Source: Nodularia spumigena CCY9414 (lineage in GTDB: Bacteria; Cyanobacteriota; Cyanobacteriia; Cyanobacteriales; Nostocaceae). From it: a stretch of 64,000 nucleotides of DNA. Below are positions 8,855 through 17,678 of the stretch, one piece after another (within the stretch, counting starts at the first letter, position 1; each line of letters begins with the position of its first letter). Both the position numbers and the translations under genes were made by a program. The stretch is taken from assembly GCF_000340565.2 (NCBI RefSeq), contig NZ_CP007203.1:4008987-4072986 (forward strand), written 5' to 3'. The notes beneath the pieces are model-generated. The model ran no database searches. It worked only from the letters and a program-made list of their open reading frames with translations, and was not told where the DNA came from.

Positions 8855-9316
8855 CTACTCCCTGCTCCCTACTCCCTTCTTAATTTCTCGTTCTCGCAAC
8901 GTTAAGGGTGGTTTTTCATTAATTGGTAGGCGTTCAACTCGCCTCGCGGGTTTTGGGCGTGTAAAGGACTTCCAAGCAGTTTTCACACCTACAACTAGGC
9001 TGCGAGTGCTAATTTGCACATTTTTAGCTTGTTTTCTCGCACTATCTAGGGTTTGGTCAACTTGCTTAACGACGTTACCCGCGCTTTGTACACCTTCACT
9101 GACATCATCGGTTAAATCTGTGATTTCCATCCCAGTTTTGCGGATGGAAATTAAAGTAGGTGGTAACTCCCGTGAGAGAGTGTCAAATAGCTTTTCTGCA
9201 CTGCGAGCAGCACGAGCTAACTCCTGCAAAGCGGGTATAGCTGCTACCAATACAGCAGTCAGACTGGCGGCGACTAATAATAAAGACAGTCCCAACCAAA
9301 ACAGGGGATCAATCAC
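8855..9316 (-). CDS. DUF948-domain membrane-anchored protein
   Basis: This 153-residue protein has one N-terminal transmembrane helix (LFWLGLSLLLVAASLTAVLVAA, residues 5-26), then a long amphipathic helical region typical of DUF948, with heptad-like spacing from about residue 30 to 115, and a basic C-terminal tail. It lies 20 bp downstream of the YtxH-like gene on the same strand. The two probably form an operon of membrane-associated helical proteins; DUF948 and YtxH proteins also occur as neighbours in Firmicutes, where YtxH is stress-related. No enzymatic motif is present. Confidence 0.8.
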   Translation of the reverse strand: MIDPLFWLGLSLLLVAASLTAVLVAAIPALQELARAARSAEKLFDTLSRELPPTLISIRKTGMEITDLTDDVSEGVQSAGNVVKQVDQTLDSARKQAKNVQISTRSLVVGVKTAWKSFTRPKPARRVERLPINEKPPLTLREREIKKGVGSRE

Positions 9317-9336
9317 GGTTATGGCATCTATGAGCG

Positions 9337-9678
9337 TTACAATTGCTGGGAAACAGAATCGGAGTCTTTTTGAGCTTGTTGCTGCTTCAAGTTTTGGCTT
9401 TCGCGTTGACTAGCATCGACACCAGCAGCGATCGCATCTTGCAGTTTCTCTAAGGTATCATCCCAATTTCTCACAGCGCTGGCAGAAAGTCTATCTGCCT
9501 GAATTTGTACACTGGTTGATAAATCTTCTGCTAAATCTGGGATAGCATTAGCAGACTTTTGTAAAATTTTTCGCGTTTCGCGCCCTGTGCGCGGTGCTAC
9601 GAGCAAACCAGTTAAAGCACCAATCGTAGCTCCCAGCATGAAACCGCCAAAAAATACTCCAGAACGATTATTAGACAT
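9337..9678 (-). CDS. YtxH-domain protein
   Basis: This 113-residue protein carries the YtxH signature: a short glycine-rich membrane segment (FFGGFMLGATIGALTGLL, residues 9-26) followed by the conserved APRTGRETRK motif and a long helical tail. It is first in a pair with the DUF948 gene 20 bp downstream. YtxH proteins are often called general-stress or gas-vesicle-like proteins, but no gas vesicle genes are present here, so that label should not be used to infer buoyancy. The function is unknown. Confidence 0.85.
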   Translation of the reverse strand: MSNNRSGVFFGGFMLGATIGALTGLLVAPRTGRETRKILQKSANAIPDLAEDLSTSVQIQADRLSASAVRNWDDTLEKLQDAIAAGVDASQRESQNLKQQQAQKDSDSVSQQL

Positions 9679-9792
9679 ATTAATTGTTTCTCTCCTTACA
9701 CCTATTTTAGGCGTGATATTTCCCCTAGCAAGATTGAAATAATTCTATCTATTTAATTTATTTTGACAATATATCAGCCAAAAATGTTGCTT

Positions 9793-10128
9793 TTATTTAG
9801 CTGCCGTCTTTTTTCTTGATTTCAAACCTTTCCAGTCGAAAGAGCCTCCCCAGAATCGCTTTCCTAACAATAACAGGCTGATAATTTGACGTACTTGTTG
9901 GATTTGTACCTGTAGCTTTTCGTTTCCCTGGCGCAGGCTATGAATTTTTTGCTGGCTAATCTCAATATTTTCAGGTGCTTTATACAAAACCGCATGAGTA
10001 TGACGTTCATAGGCGTTTAGTTTATCAGCTATGCACCCTATCCACTGCTTTAGTTTCCACACTCGCCAAGCTATGTAGAATAATATCAGTGAAATGAGAG
10101 TGTTAATTACGACAACTGTCGTTACCAT
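9793..10128 (-). CDS. Small membrane-anchored coiled-coil protein, unknown function
   Basis: This 111-residue protein has an N-terminal transmembrane helix (VINTLISLILFYIAWRVW, residues 7-24), a helical region with coiled-coil character around residues 55-85, and a basic C-terminus ending SRKKTAAK. It precedes the YtxH and DUF948 genes on the same strand by about 115 bp. Shared size, strand and topology suggest a related envelope role. I do not recognise a named family. It is probably a genuine gene, since it has a membrane anchor and an even codon pattern. Confidence 0.65.
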   Translation of the reverse strand: MVTTVVVINTLISLILFYIAWRVWKLKQWIGCIADKLNAYERHTHAVLYKAPENIEISQQKIHSLRQGNEKLQVQIQQVRQIISLLLLGKRFWGGSFDWKGLKSRKKTAAK

Positions 10129-10446
10129 TATTTATCTTTACCAAGATTATTTTTAGGAAACTATTTTGTATCGCTTTAATTTCGTTCTGACTTAATCATA
10201 GCGATAGAACCTCACAGTTAATCTGATTGCACATCTTCAAACCCCCCCCGCCTCTTCTCCCCTGCCCCCTTACCTCTTCTCCCCTGCCCCTCTGCCTCTT
10301 CCCCCCTGCACCCTGCCCCCTGCCCCCCTGCCTCTTCTCCCCTGCCTCTTCTCCAAGTTGCCAGAACCGGGTTATCACGCTAGTGTGGAGAGCTGCTATT
10401 GCCTTGGCGTAGTAATTTCTCTTAGGATCTTCAGATAACTGGAACT
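10129..10446. other. Intergenic region upstream of the SNF2 helicase
   Basis: This 318-bp divergent intergenic region holds the pyrimidine-rich repeat tract (10241-10360). Promoters for both neighbours must lie here, but I cannot pick convincing -10/-35 elements. Confidence 0.5.
10241..10360. repeat. C/T-rich imperfect tandem repeat tract
   Basis: This tract of about 120 bp is almost pure pyrimidine on the plus strand, made of variants of CTCTTCTCCCCTGCCCC. Overlapping small open frames in it are artefacts of the repeat. It lies between the hypothetical gene ending at 10128 and the SNF2 helicase. Such tracts can form triplex DNA, which is inference. Confidence 0.8.
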
Positions 10447-13400
10447 ATGATTGAGCTTGGTTCACTGGTGCAGTCCCAGAAAAACTATTTGGGAATAGGA
10501 AAAGTTACTGAAATATCTCAACCTGATGTGATAGTTGAGTATTTCTGCTCAGGAGGGCAACGCCTCCACAAAACTTTACCTTTCGATTCCCTCTCTCAAG
10601 TTAAACTTCAACCTCAAACCCGATGCTACATTAGCTCTCCCACCCAAGATACATGGTTAATTGGCCGAATTTGTACCTGGGATGAAGATGCAGAAATGTA
10701 TCAAATTGATTTACCAGATAAGAAGACGACAATTGCCACGGAACAAGAAATTTATGTCCGTTGTAATATACCCATCACAGACCCCATTGAAACTCTGGCT
10801 ATGAAGGGTCACGAAACACCCTACTTTCATGACAAAAGATTAACTTTTGTTAAATCTTTGATTAAACAACGCGCTATGAGTCGCGGCATGAGAGGGTTGA
10901 TTTCGGCGAACATTGAACTTTATCCTCACCAAGTGGAAGTCGTTCGGCGGGTACTGGAAGACCCAATTCAGCGCTATTTATTAGCAGATGAGGTGGGACT
11001 CGGAAAAACCATCGAAGCGGGTGCGATTCTCCGTCAGTTCCTAATTGATGAACCAAAAAAAGGTGCGGTGGTATTGGTTCCGCAATATTTACTCCCACAA
11101 TGGCGGGCTGAGTTAGAAAATAAATTTTACATCTCCCATTTTGGTAAACGGGTGGTGGTGCTGGCGCTGGAAGATGTCCACAGAATCAACCAGAAAGCGA
11201 GTATTGGCTGCTTAATTTTAGATGAAGCCCACCATATTGCAGCGATGGCGACTTCTAGGGATGCAGCCGTGCGTCAGCGTTTTGAGTCTTGTAAAAATTT
11301 GGCTCATAAAAGCGATCGCTTACTTTTATTATCTGCTACTCCTGTCCTCAACCACGAGCAAGATTTTCTGGCAATGTTGCATCTGCTCGATCCTGTAACT
11401 TATAAATTACATGATTTAGCAGGTTTTCGCGCCAGGGTGCAAAATTGTCAGGAAATCGGCAGATTTCTCCTTTCTTTTCAAGAAGGTGCAAATGACACTG
11501 TTCTCAAAACTCACCTCAAGGAACTGCGAAAACTGTTTGCAGAGGATGAGTATTTGCTCATTCAGGCGGACAATTTAGAAAAGTCTTTAAAAGCCAAATC
11601 CACTGAGCAAAATCAAATTATCTCAGCAATTCGCAGCCACATTAGCGAAACCTATCGGCTACATCGGCGAATGCTGCGTAACCGTCGCGCTGCGGTGGAA
11701 GATGTCATATTTGACCGGGATGTGACACCAAAAGAAGAATATGATTTAGATGAGCGATCGCTTGATCTTCATGAACTCATGGAAAAATGGCGTACCACCG
11801 CCCCGAAAGAACAGCCCTATCAGCAAATTTTTCTGCTGTTATTCCTCGCTTCTGGTACTTGGTTAGGCATTTTAGAACAGGTAATTAACGCCCGTTTAAC
11901 TGGTAAAACCCCATCTCAACTTATCCCAGAGTTCAAAGAAAATGAACTTCGCATCTTAACTACAACCCCTAAATTCCCAGGGGAAGAAGAGATTTTGCAA
12001 TCGGCTTTAAAGATTCTGCGTCAACCTGTAGATGAGGGCGAACGCACAGAAAATTTGACTACAGTGCTGCTAAATCAGCTAGCTACATACTTCAAAATTT
12101 CCGCAAGTGTTCGCAGAAATAAGCCAGAATTAATCACTAGAATACAGCATAGAATTCGCAGACCCATTCCTGGGGATGTTCTGCCGAAAATTGTCGTATT
12201 TACAAGTTTTGTCCAATCTGGTAAACAAATTGTCCAACGTTTAGCTAATACCTTCGGTGCAGAGACAATTGCTAGCCATCAATTGGGCGAACCACGAGAA
12301 AAAGTTGCAGAAAACTTAACGAGATTTCAGAATAATCCTGACTGCTTTATTTTAGTATGCGATCGCTCTGGAGAAGAAGGACTTAACCTGCAATTTGCCG
12401 ACTGCTTCATTCACTTTGACCTACCTTGGTCTCCCAATAAATTAGAGCAAAGAATTGGCAGATTTGACCGCATTGGTAGTAAAATCGGAGTCCAATCTTA
12501 TGCCTTGCTTGGTCCCTTCTTAGAAGACAGTCCCCAAAATGCTTGGTATCAAGTTCTCAAAAATGGGTTTGACATCTTTGAAAGATCAATCGCCAGTCTA
12601 CAATTTTATGTAGACGAAAAACTGCAAGAATTAGAAACAGCTTTGTTTCAATCAGGTGCTGCGGGATTATTGTCTATGATTTCGCCAATTCAGCAACAAA
12701 TCACCGCCGAAACCTTGAAAATTAGCGAGCAAACTGCACTCGATGAAATTGATATTCTCGACGAAGAGACCAGCCAGTATTTTCAAGACCTCGATGATTA
12801 TGATGCAAGTCATGTAGAAATTAAACAAGCAGTTGAAGGCTGGATGTGTGATGCACTGGGATTTAAATCAGTTAATAATCCCAACTCAGCAGAAATTAAG
12901 CGTTATCAACCCACAACGCGCACTTTGGTTTCTCTAGACGAGTTAAAAACTCACTTTGCTAATAATAATACAGACCAATTTGGTACTTACAATCGCCGGA
13001 TAGCAAACCAAAATTCTGGTACTAAACTTTTCCGCATTGGTGAAGGATTAATAGAAGCACTTGTTAGCCATATAAATTGGGATGATAGAGGTAAAGCTTT
13101 TGCTGTCTGGCGCACAGATGAAACTTGGGATGCGAAGGAAGGTAAGGAATGGTTTGGTTTCCGATTCAATTTTGTAGTGGAAACACATTTAGAAGCCGTC
13201 AAGCAAGTTTTAACAACTCACAAACTCGATAATTCTCAACTCAAAACCTTGAAGCGGCGAGTTGATGCTTTATTTCCCCCGATGTTAGAAACTATCTTTG
13301 TTGATGGTCGCTCTACTCCCATGAGTTTGGTTGAAGATAAATCGCTCTTGAATATTCTCCAACGACCTTATAAAGATAGAAACAGTGATAGAGCCAGAGA

Positions 13401-13749
13401 TTTTAATCTAGCCAAAGAGCGCTTAGGAATTATTGATGCTTTTGTTGATGCTAGCGAGTGGAAGAATTTCTGCCTTCAAGCCCGTAGTACTTCTGGAGAA
13501 TTGCTCTTAAACCATCCTAAATTTATCGAACTGCACGAACAATATGCTAAAGTTGCCGAGCAGAAATTGAACAAAAAAGTAGAGCAATTAAAGCTGCGTT
13601 TAAAACGGCAAAAAGAAGATTCTGTACTTACTGAAGAATTGCAAATAGAAAGTGCATTGAGTACAGCAATTTTAGACGGAATTCGCCAGCCTCAGATTCG
13701 ACTTGATTCAGTCGGTTTCATAGTCATATCGGGACATAATCCTCTGTAA
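10447..13749 (+). CDS. SNF2/RapA-type helicase, DpdE-like
   Basis: This 1100-residue protein is a superfamily 2 DNA translocase. The N-terminal 130 residues are a beta-rich domain. The helicase core has Walker A near residue 180 (DEVGLGKTIEAG), DEAH near 258 (LDEAHHIAA), motif III near 295 (LLLSATPV), helicase-C motifs near 583 (VFTSFVQSGKQ) and 641 (GEEGLNLQ), and motif VI near 667 (QRIGRFDRIG). All catalytic motifs are intact. The opening (MIELGSLVQSQ..GIGKV) and overall length resemble DpdE, the SNF2 protein of the Dpd 7-deazaguanine DNA-modification system, but no dpd partner genes are in the window. The C-terminal 400 residues include a charged coiled coil near 1030-1065. An anti-phage or repair role is inference. 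It may be horizontally acquired. Confidence 0.82.
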   Translation: MIELGSLVQSQKNYLGIGKVTEISQPDVIVEYFCSGGQRLHKTLPFDSLSQVKLQPQTRCYISSPTQDTWLIGRICTWDEDAEMYQIDLPDKKTTIATEQEIYVRCNIPITDPIETLAMKGHETPYFHDKRLTFVKSLIKQRAMSRGMRGLISANIELYPHQVEVVRRVLEDPIQRYLLADEVGLGKTIEAGAILRQFLIDEPKKGAVVLVPQYLLPQWRAELENKFYISHFGKRVVVLALEDVHRINQKASIGCLILDEAHHIAAMATSRDAAVRQRFESCKNLAHKSDRLLLLSATPVLNHEQDFLAMLHLLDPVTYKLHDLAGFRARVQNCQEIGRFLLSFQEGANDTVLKTHLKELRKLFAEDEYLLIQADNLEKSLKAKSTEQNQIISAIRSHISETYRLHRRMLRNRRAAVEDVIFDRDVTPKEEYDLDERSLDLHELMEKWRTTAPKEQPYQQIFLLLFLASGTWLGILEQVINARLTGKTPSQLIPEFKENELRILTTTPKFPGEEEILQSALKILRQPVDEGERTENLTTVLLNQLATYFKISASVRRNKPELITRIQHRIRRPIPGDVLPKIVVFTSFVQSGKQIVQRLANTFGAETIASHQLGEPREKVAENLTRFQNNPDCFILVCDRSGEEGLNLQFADCFIHFDLPWSPNKLEQRIGRFDRIGSKIGVQSYALLGPFLEDSPQNAWYQVLKNGFDIFERSIASLQFYVDEKLQELETALFQSGAAGLLSMISPIQQQITAETLKISEQTALDEIDILDEETSQYFQDLDDYDASHVEIKQAVEGWMCDALGFKSVNNPNSAEIKRYQPTTRTLVSLDELKTHFANNNTDQFGTYNRRIANQNSGTKLFRIGEGLIEALVSHINWDDRGKAFAVWRTDETWDAKEGKEWFGFRFNFVVETHLEAVKQVLTTHKLDNSQLKTLKRRVDALFPPMLETIFVDGRSTPMSLVEDKSLLNILQRPYKDRNSDRARDFNLAKERLGIIDAFVDASEWKNFCLQARSTSGELLLNHPKFIELHEQYAKVAEQKLNKKVEQLKLRLKRQKEDSVLTEELQIESALSTAILDGIRQPQIRLDSVGFIVISGHNPL

Positions 13750-14290
13750 ACCTTCCCATAATCCTACTAACAAAAACTGCAACTCATTTCCCCGACTTCT
13801 TCAAGAAGTCGGGGATATTTTTTTCCTTCGTCACTTATTTAAAATTCAATATAGTTAACTAAAAAAACCACCATCTCTATCTTCTCTCTCTGTGTCCTCT
13901 GTGCCTCTGCGGTTCGTAAAAAAAAGAGTGATAGCCTGAACTAAACCGTATTAGTTAAAGACTTCTCTAATAAATCGAAGTACATATTTCGCAAATATCT
14001 AATAGTTGAGTAAAATGCGACAAATTAAGAGATTATTATAAATAATTCTTTATTAACTAGAAACCGGATTAAAACAACTATCAATCACAGTTACCATACT
14101 CAAGAAAGTTTTTAAGTAACTTTTTGTTAATTTATGAATGTAGTGAAGCAATACTTAATCTTCATAAACTTATAAATCCCTTTATTAAGTTTTTAATAAT
14201 AGTTGTCTCAGGTTGTATATGCAGACGGAATCTGTCGCCTAAATTGTGTAATCTAAAAACAACTAAGCTAATGATAAACTTGAGGTCTTA
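13750..14290. other. Intergenic region, 541 bp
   Basis: It contains the helicase terminator hairpin and, at about 13,882-13,918, a copy of the widespread TGTGTCCTCTGTGCCTCTG repeat; a related copy lies near 5,253-5,282. The remaining 350 bp is AT-rich with no convincing gene. Confidence 0.5.
13790..13822 (+). terminator. Rho-independent terminator after the SNF2 helicase
   Basis: A perfect 12-bp stem (CCCCGACTTCTT and its complement) with a one-base loop is followed by ATATTTTTTT, 41 bp after the helicase stop codon. It is a textbook intrinsic terminator. Confidence 0.85.
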
Positions 14291-14503
14291 ATGACTCCTA
14301 AAATTCTGCGCCAGCTTTGGTCTGTAGTTGAAAATTCTCAAACCAAGATTCTATTGCAGATGGACGATGCTAGCTTGGTACAATGGCTGGTAAAACAGAC
14401 CACAAAGCAAGCATTGTTAGATCCCAACGAAACTGATTACCTGAGTGATTACGTTCAATCCCGGCTCACCCTCATCCGTGATCTGGCTTATGAACGCCAG
14501 TAA
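14291..14503 (+). CDS. Small conserved cyanobacterial protein, unknown function
   Basis: This 70-residue protein is predicted to be all helical, with acidic and aromatic positions (QLWSVVEN, LVQWLVKQ, YLSDYVQSRL) and no signal peptide or membrane segment. I recall similar small proteins annotated as hypothetical in Nostocales. The frame is compact, begins with ATG and uses codons like its neighbours. It lies convergent to ribD with a hairpin between them. No function can be assigned. Confidence 0.65.
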   Translation: MTPKILRQLWSVVENSQTKILLQMDDASLVQWLVKQTTKQALLDPNETDYLSDYVQSRLTLIRDLAYERQ

Positions 14504-14507
14504 TAAA

Positions 14508-14543
14508 GCCCACAGACATATAGTGAAAACTATTGGCTATGGG
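14508..14543. terminator. Hairpin between convergent small gene and ribD
   Basis: AGCCCACAG and CTATGGGCT form a 9-bp stem with one mismatch between the two convergent 3' ends. It is a plausible bidirectional terminator but lacks a strong U-tract. Confidence 0.4.
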
Positions 14544-14550
14544 CTATCAA

Positions 14551-15825
14551 CTATGAGTTTTTTTGAGGCAAATAACCTTCAACTAAGCAATCAGAACCGA
14601 CAACACGCCAACTAACTCGTTCCAATGTCAGGGCTTCGGTCATGATGGTAAAACCTAAATCACCTACTGGCGTAGCAGCATGACTACCACCAATGATTTT
14701 AGGCGCAATAAAGGCCAGAATTTTTTGTACTGCACCTTGAGCGATCGCACTTGCGGCCAAAGTCCCGCCACACTCCCATAACACGCTACAAAAACCGCGA
14801 TCATATAAATTGGTCATCACCAACTCTGGTGTCAGGGATGTTAACTCTACTACCTCAACTCCCTGTTGGCGCAAGAAACTTTGAAAATCAGGAGAGCTAC
14901 CCTCTTCGGTGAACACCACAGTCGGAGCCTCCGCAGTATCCCACAGGCGGGCATCTTCAGGCAAATTCAGCTGACGACTCATCACCACCCGTAAAGGATT
15001 ATGCGCTCCTACCTGATGACTGGTTAAGTAAGGATTATCTTTTCGGACTGTATTACCACCGACAATTATGGCATCACACCCGGCTCGCAGTTGATGAACT
15101 TCACTACGAGCATCTTGGTTTGTCACCCAAGCACTGTGACCAGAGGTAGTAGCAATTTTACCATCTAAAGTCATGGCGTATTTCAAAATACCCAAAGGTC
15201 GTTTATGTACAATGCGGTGGATAAAAGCTTCATTGAGTTGATAACAGGCTTGGGCTTCAACGCCGACAACTACCTCCACACCAGCCGCACGTAAACGAGC
15301 AATACCTCCGCCACCCACCAAGGGATTCGGGTCAACTATACCAACGACTACCTTCGCCACACCAGCTGCGATTAACGCTTCCGAACAAGGGGGAGTGCGT
15401 CCGTGATGATTACAAGGTTCCAGATTAACGTAGACTGTCGCACCACAAGCGCGATTTTCTTGGGTAGAGTCCGCGCCCACACCTGCGGCTTTCAACGCAA
15501 AAACTTCTGCATGAGGCTCACCAGCACAGGGATGAAACCCTTCCCCAACTATTTCTCCATCTTTGACAACCACCGCCCCCACTAACGGATTAGGTGAAGT
15601 GCGTCCCAAAGCACGGCGCGCCAGTGCTAAACACCGTTGCATCATCGCCTGGTCAAAGTCACTACCTATTTTATCTTTATTTGGTGAATCAGATTCCACA
15701 GGCGATCGCACCAGCGCTGTTTCTTCGATACCCGGAGGGCTTTTGTCAGTTCGCAATATCAACCCATTATCCTGAGTATCATGGGGTAGAGATACAATAC
15801 CGGAGGTTTCACGCGAATTATCCAT
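14551..15825 (-). CDS. ribD: Bifunctional riboflavin biosynthesis deaminase/reductase
   Basis: RibD performs the deamination and side-chain reduction steps of riboflavin synthesis. The N-terminal deaminase domain has the zinc-site motif HAEV and the paired cysteines in LEPCNHHGRTPPC. The C-terminal reductase domain begins after about residue 215 (LKYAMTLDGKIAT) and ends with the family-typical IIGG and LVEGYL segments. From ATG 15825 the protein has 424 residues. An upstream in-frame start at 15897 would add 24 poorly conserved residues, so 15825 is preferred. Even so, about 60 residues of unusual acidic, low-complexity N-terminal extension precede the deaminase domain. Confidence 0.95.
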   Translation of the reverse strand: MDNSRETSGIVSLPHDTQDNGLILRTDKSPPGIEETALVRSPVESDSPNKDKIGSDFDQAMMQRCLALARRALGRTSPNPLVGAVVVKDGEIVGEGFHPCAGEPHAEVFALKAAGVGADSTQENRACGATVYVNLEPCNHHGRTPPCSEALIAAGVAKVVVGIVDPNPLVGGGGIARLRAAGVEVVVGVEAQACYQLNEAFIHRIVHKRPLGILKYAMTLDGKIATTSGHSAWVTNQDARSEVHQLRAGCDAIIVGGNTVRKDNPYLTSHQVGAHNPLRVVMSRQLNLPEDARLWDTAEAPTVVFTEEGSSPDFQSFLRQQGVEVVELTSLTPELVMTNLYDRGFCSVLWECGGTLAASAIAQGAVQKILAFIAPKIIGGSHAATPVGDLGFTIMTEALTLERVSWRVVGSDCLVEGYLPQKNS

Positions 15826-16168
15826 AATTTTGGGCTGTAATTTCAATATTTTGGACGCTAGCTGCTGTTGTCGTGATACTTCAACAGTAATATCCAAGGG
15901 TTATTATTTGCTATTAGGACTTACGCACACTCTACATTTTCTTGGCGTTCTACAGCCCTTGCGGGCATCGCTGCGCGCGGGCGGCTAAAGCCCTGGGGGC
16001 ATACGCTACGCGAACGATAAATCAAGATTTTTGGCAATTATTGCGTAAGTCCTGGCTATGTGGTATCTTACTCAACTCTAGCTTGAATCAAAATTACGAG
16101 TCGTTATGCGTAAAGCCCCTGAAATTCTATTTAGGGGTTAACAGCTAGTTAGTGTTTTACTATTATTC
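15826..16168. other. ribD-mreD intergenic region holding a MITE
   Basis: Most of this 343-bp stretch upstream of ribD and downstream of mreD is the inverted-repeat element at 15916-16053. Short open frames through the repeat have no protein-like features. Confidence 0.6.
15916..16053. mobile_element. MITE-like element with AGGACTTACGCA ends, copy A
   Basis: This 138-bp element is bounded by perfect 12-bp terminal inverted repeats (AGGACTTACGCA/TGCGTAAGTCCT). The interior holds GC-rich palindromic motifs (GCATACGCTACGCGAACG). A second element with the same ends is at 35341-35455. No transposase is encoded, so it would be a non-autonomous element. Confidence 0.8.
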
Positions 16169-16774
16169 TCACAACTTACACTTTTGCCACCAAAGATTTA
16201 AGGGATAATAAACCACAGGGGCCCAAAGACTACTGAGAATAGCAGAAGCCAAAGCGCCCCGTTGATAATATGCCCAAATATCTTCCACTTCGCGACCACC
16301 TATCAAACTTAATTGCAATCCAAAGATAGTTTCTGCCACAATTGCCATCACAAAGACAATTAAGGCAATAGAAATAAAATCTTCTTGGATAAAACGCTGC
16401 TTTTGCAGCAAAGCAGTCAACAACCCCACAAAACCCAGAGTAATTGCATGGGTAGGATGAGGAGATGTCATAGCATCTTGAAGTAGTCCCAAAACTATAC
16501 CAGCGAATATTCCTTCCCAAACCGAACGCTTCACACTCCAAGCCACCACCCAAATTAATAGCCAATTAGGCCCAATTCCCAATAATTCCATTCCTAAAAA
16601 GCGGGTTGGTAACATCAGTACACAAAATAGTACAGACCCAAACGTTACTGCCCAATTTATCACTGTACGTATACCGGGATGCCAGTGAGCAAGAGGCCTA
16701 TTGAACATTTGGAATTTTCGCTGTGGCGCTCTAGGCTTACTAGACCTGCTACCTCTCCATGAAGGCACTTTCAT
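16169..16774 (-). CDS. mreD: Rod shape-determining protein MreD
   Basis: MreD is a small integral membrane partner of MreB and MreC in the elongasome that guides lateral peptidoglycan synthesis. The 201-residue protein has a basic N-terminus followed by about five hydrophobic segments (for example AVTFGSVLFCVLMLP and ALIVFVMAIVAETIFGL). It is the last gene of mreB-mreC-mreD, 45 bp after mreC. Sequence conservation of MreD is low in general, so gene order carries much of the assignment. Confidence 0.9.
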   Translation of the reverse strand: MKVPSWRGSRSSKPRAPQRKFQMFNRPLAHWHPGIRTVINWAVTFGSVLFCVLMLPTRFLGMELLGIGPNWLLIWVVAWSVKRSVWEGIFAGIVLGLLQDAMTSPHPTHAITLGFVGLLTALLQKQRFIQEDFISIALIVFVMAIVAETIFGLQLSLIGGREVEDIWAYYQRGALASAILSSLWAPVVYYPLNLWWQKCKL

Positions 16775-16819
16775 CTAATTAAATTTTTAGTTTGCCAATT
16801 CTGGTTTTGTCGGCTATCT

Positions 16820-17584
16820 CTAATCGGCATCTTGCGCGAACGGATATACAGCTACCCAATCTAATGATAGTATCGGCGGTAAAAGCTCAACTTTTGCCAC
16901 TGATGCTGGAGATTTCTTTAAATCCAACGACTTAACTCGCCCTACTGGCACACCAGCAGGAAATTTCTGACTATAGGCAGATGTAGAAATTAAATCTCCT
17001 ACTTGAACATTTGGCACTTTTTCATAAAACTCCAGCACAGCTTCCGCCGAAGAAGCACCCCGCAAAACACCCTGGGCTGAAGTGCGGTTAATTGTTACAC
17101 CCACTTGGCTATTGAGGTCACTAATTAAAAACACACGACTAGTATTAGGAGTTACACTCTCTACTAAACCCACCAAGCCACCATCAGTTTTGACAATAAA
17201 GCCTTGTTCAATACCTGCATTTGAGCCACTATTCAGGGTAACTTTTTGCCACCAGTGGTCAGCACTACGTCCCACTACCCGCGCTACAATTGGGCGTGAT
17301 GAAATTGGAGCTTTCTCAACGTATCCTAATAATTTTTTCAGGTTTTTATTTTGACTTTCTAAATCAGCTATACGCGTTTGCAACTCCAAAAACCGGGCAT
17401 CATTGAGACGTTCTTCTGGACTTGTCCCCGTCTGTAATATTTGCAACGGACGGCTGACCAATTGGTACATTTCCAGCAGTAAATGACCCTGTGTCTGTCT
17501 CAACATCCAGGCACTACTGACTACTACGGTTAGTAAACCGAGTTTTAGTAATTTATGATTCCACCAACGAATTACAGTCACCAT
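16820..17584 (-). CDS. mreC: Rod shape-determining protein MreC
   Basis: MreC is a bitopic membrane protein whose periplasmic beta domain links MreB to peptidoglycan synthases. This 254-residue protein has an N-terminal membrane anchor (LLKLGLLTVVVSSAWML), a coiled coil near residues 63-95 (RIADLESQNKNLKKLLGY), and the beta-barrel domain including ARVVGRSADHWWQ, GFIVKTDGGLVG and GAEV-like repeats to the end. It lies between mreB (94 bp upstream) and mreD (45 bp downstream). Length is typical. Confidence 0.95.
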   Translation of the reverse strand: MVTVIRWWNHKLLKLGLLTVVVSSAWMLRQTQGHLLLEMYQLVSRPLQILQTGTSPEERLNDARFLELQTRIADLESQNKNLKKLLGYVEKAPISSRPIVARVVGRSADHWWQKVTLNSGSNAGIEQGFIVKTDGGLVGLVESVTPNTSRVFLISDLNSQVGVTINRTSAQGVLRGASSAEAVLEFYEKVPNVQVGDLISTSAYSQKFPAGVPVGRVKSLDLKKSPASVAKVELLPPILSLDWVAVYPFAQDAD

Positions 17585-17678
17585 CTATACCTAAATTTAT
17601 GAATTCAAAAGATATGAGATTCTATTTATAGAGAACCAAAATTCAACCAAAATAGAAGCCAATATCTGCTTTTTATGA

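Noticed and set aside
9337-9678. Gas vesicle gene
   Set aside because: YtxH proteins are sometimes annotated that way, but no gvp genes are present and the sequence has only the YtxH pattern.
10241-10360. Possible CRISPR-like or coding repeat
   Set aside because: The repeats are imperfect, continuous and purely pyrimidine, with no spacers and no cas genes; it is a low-complexity tract.
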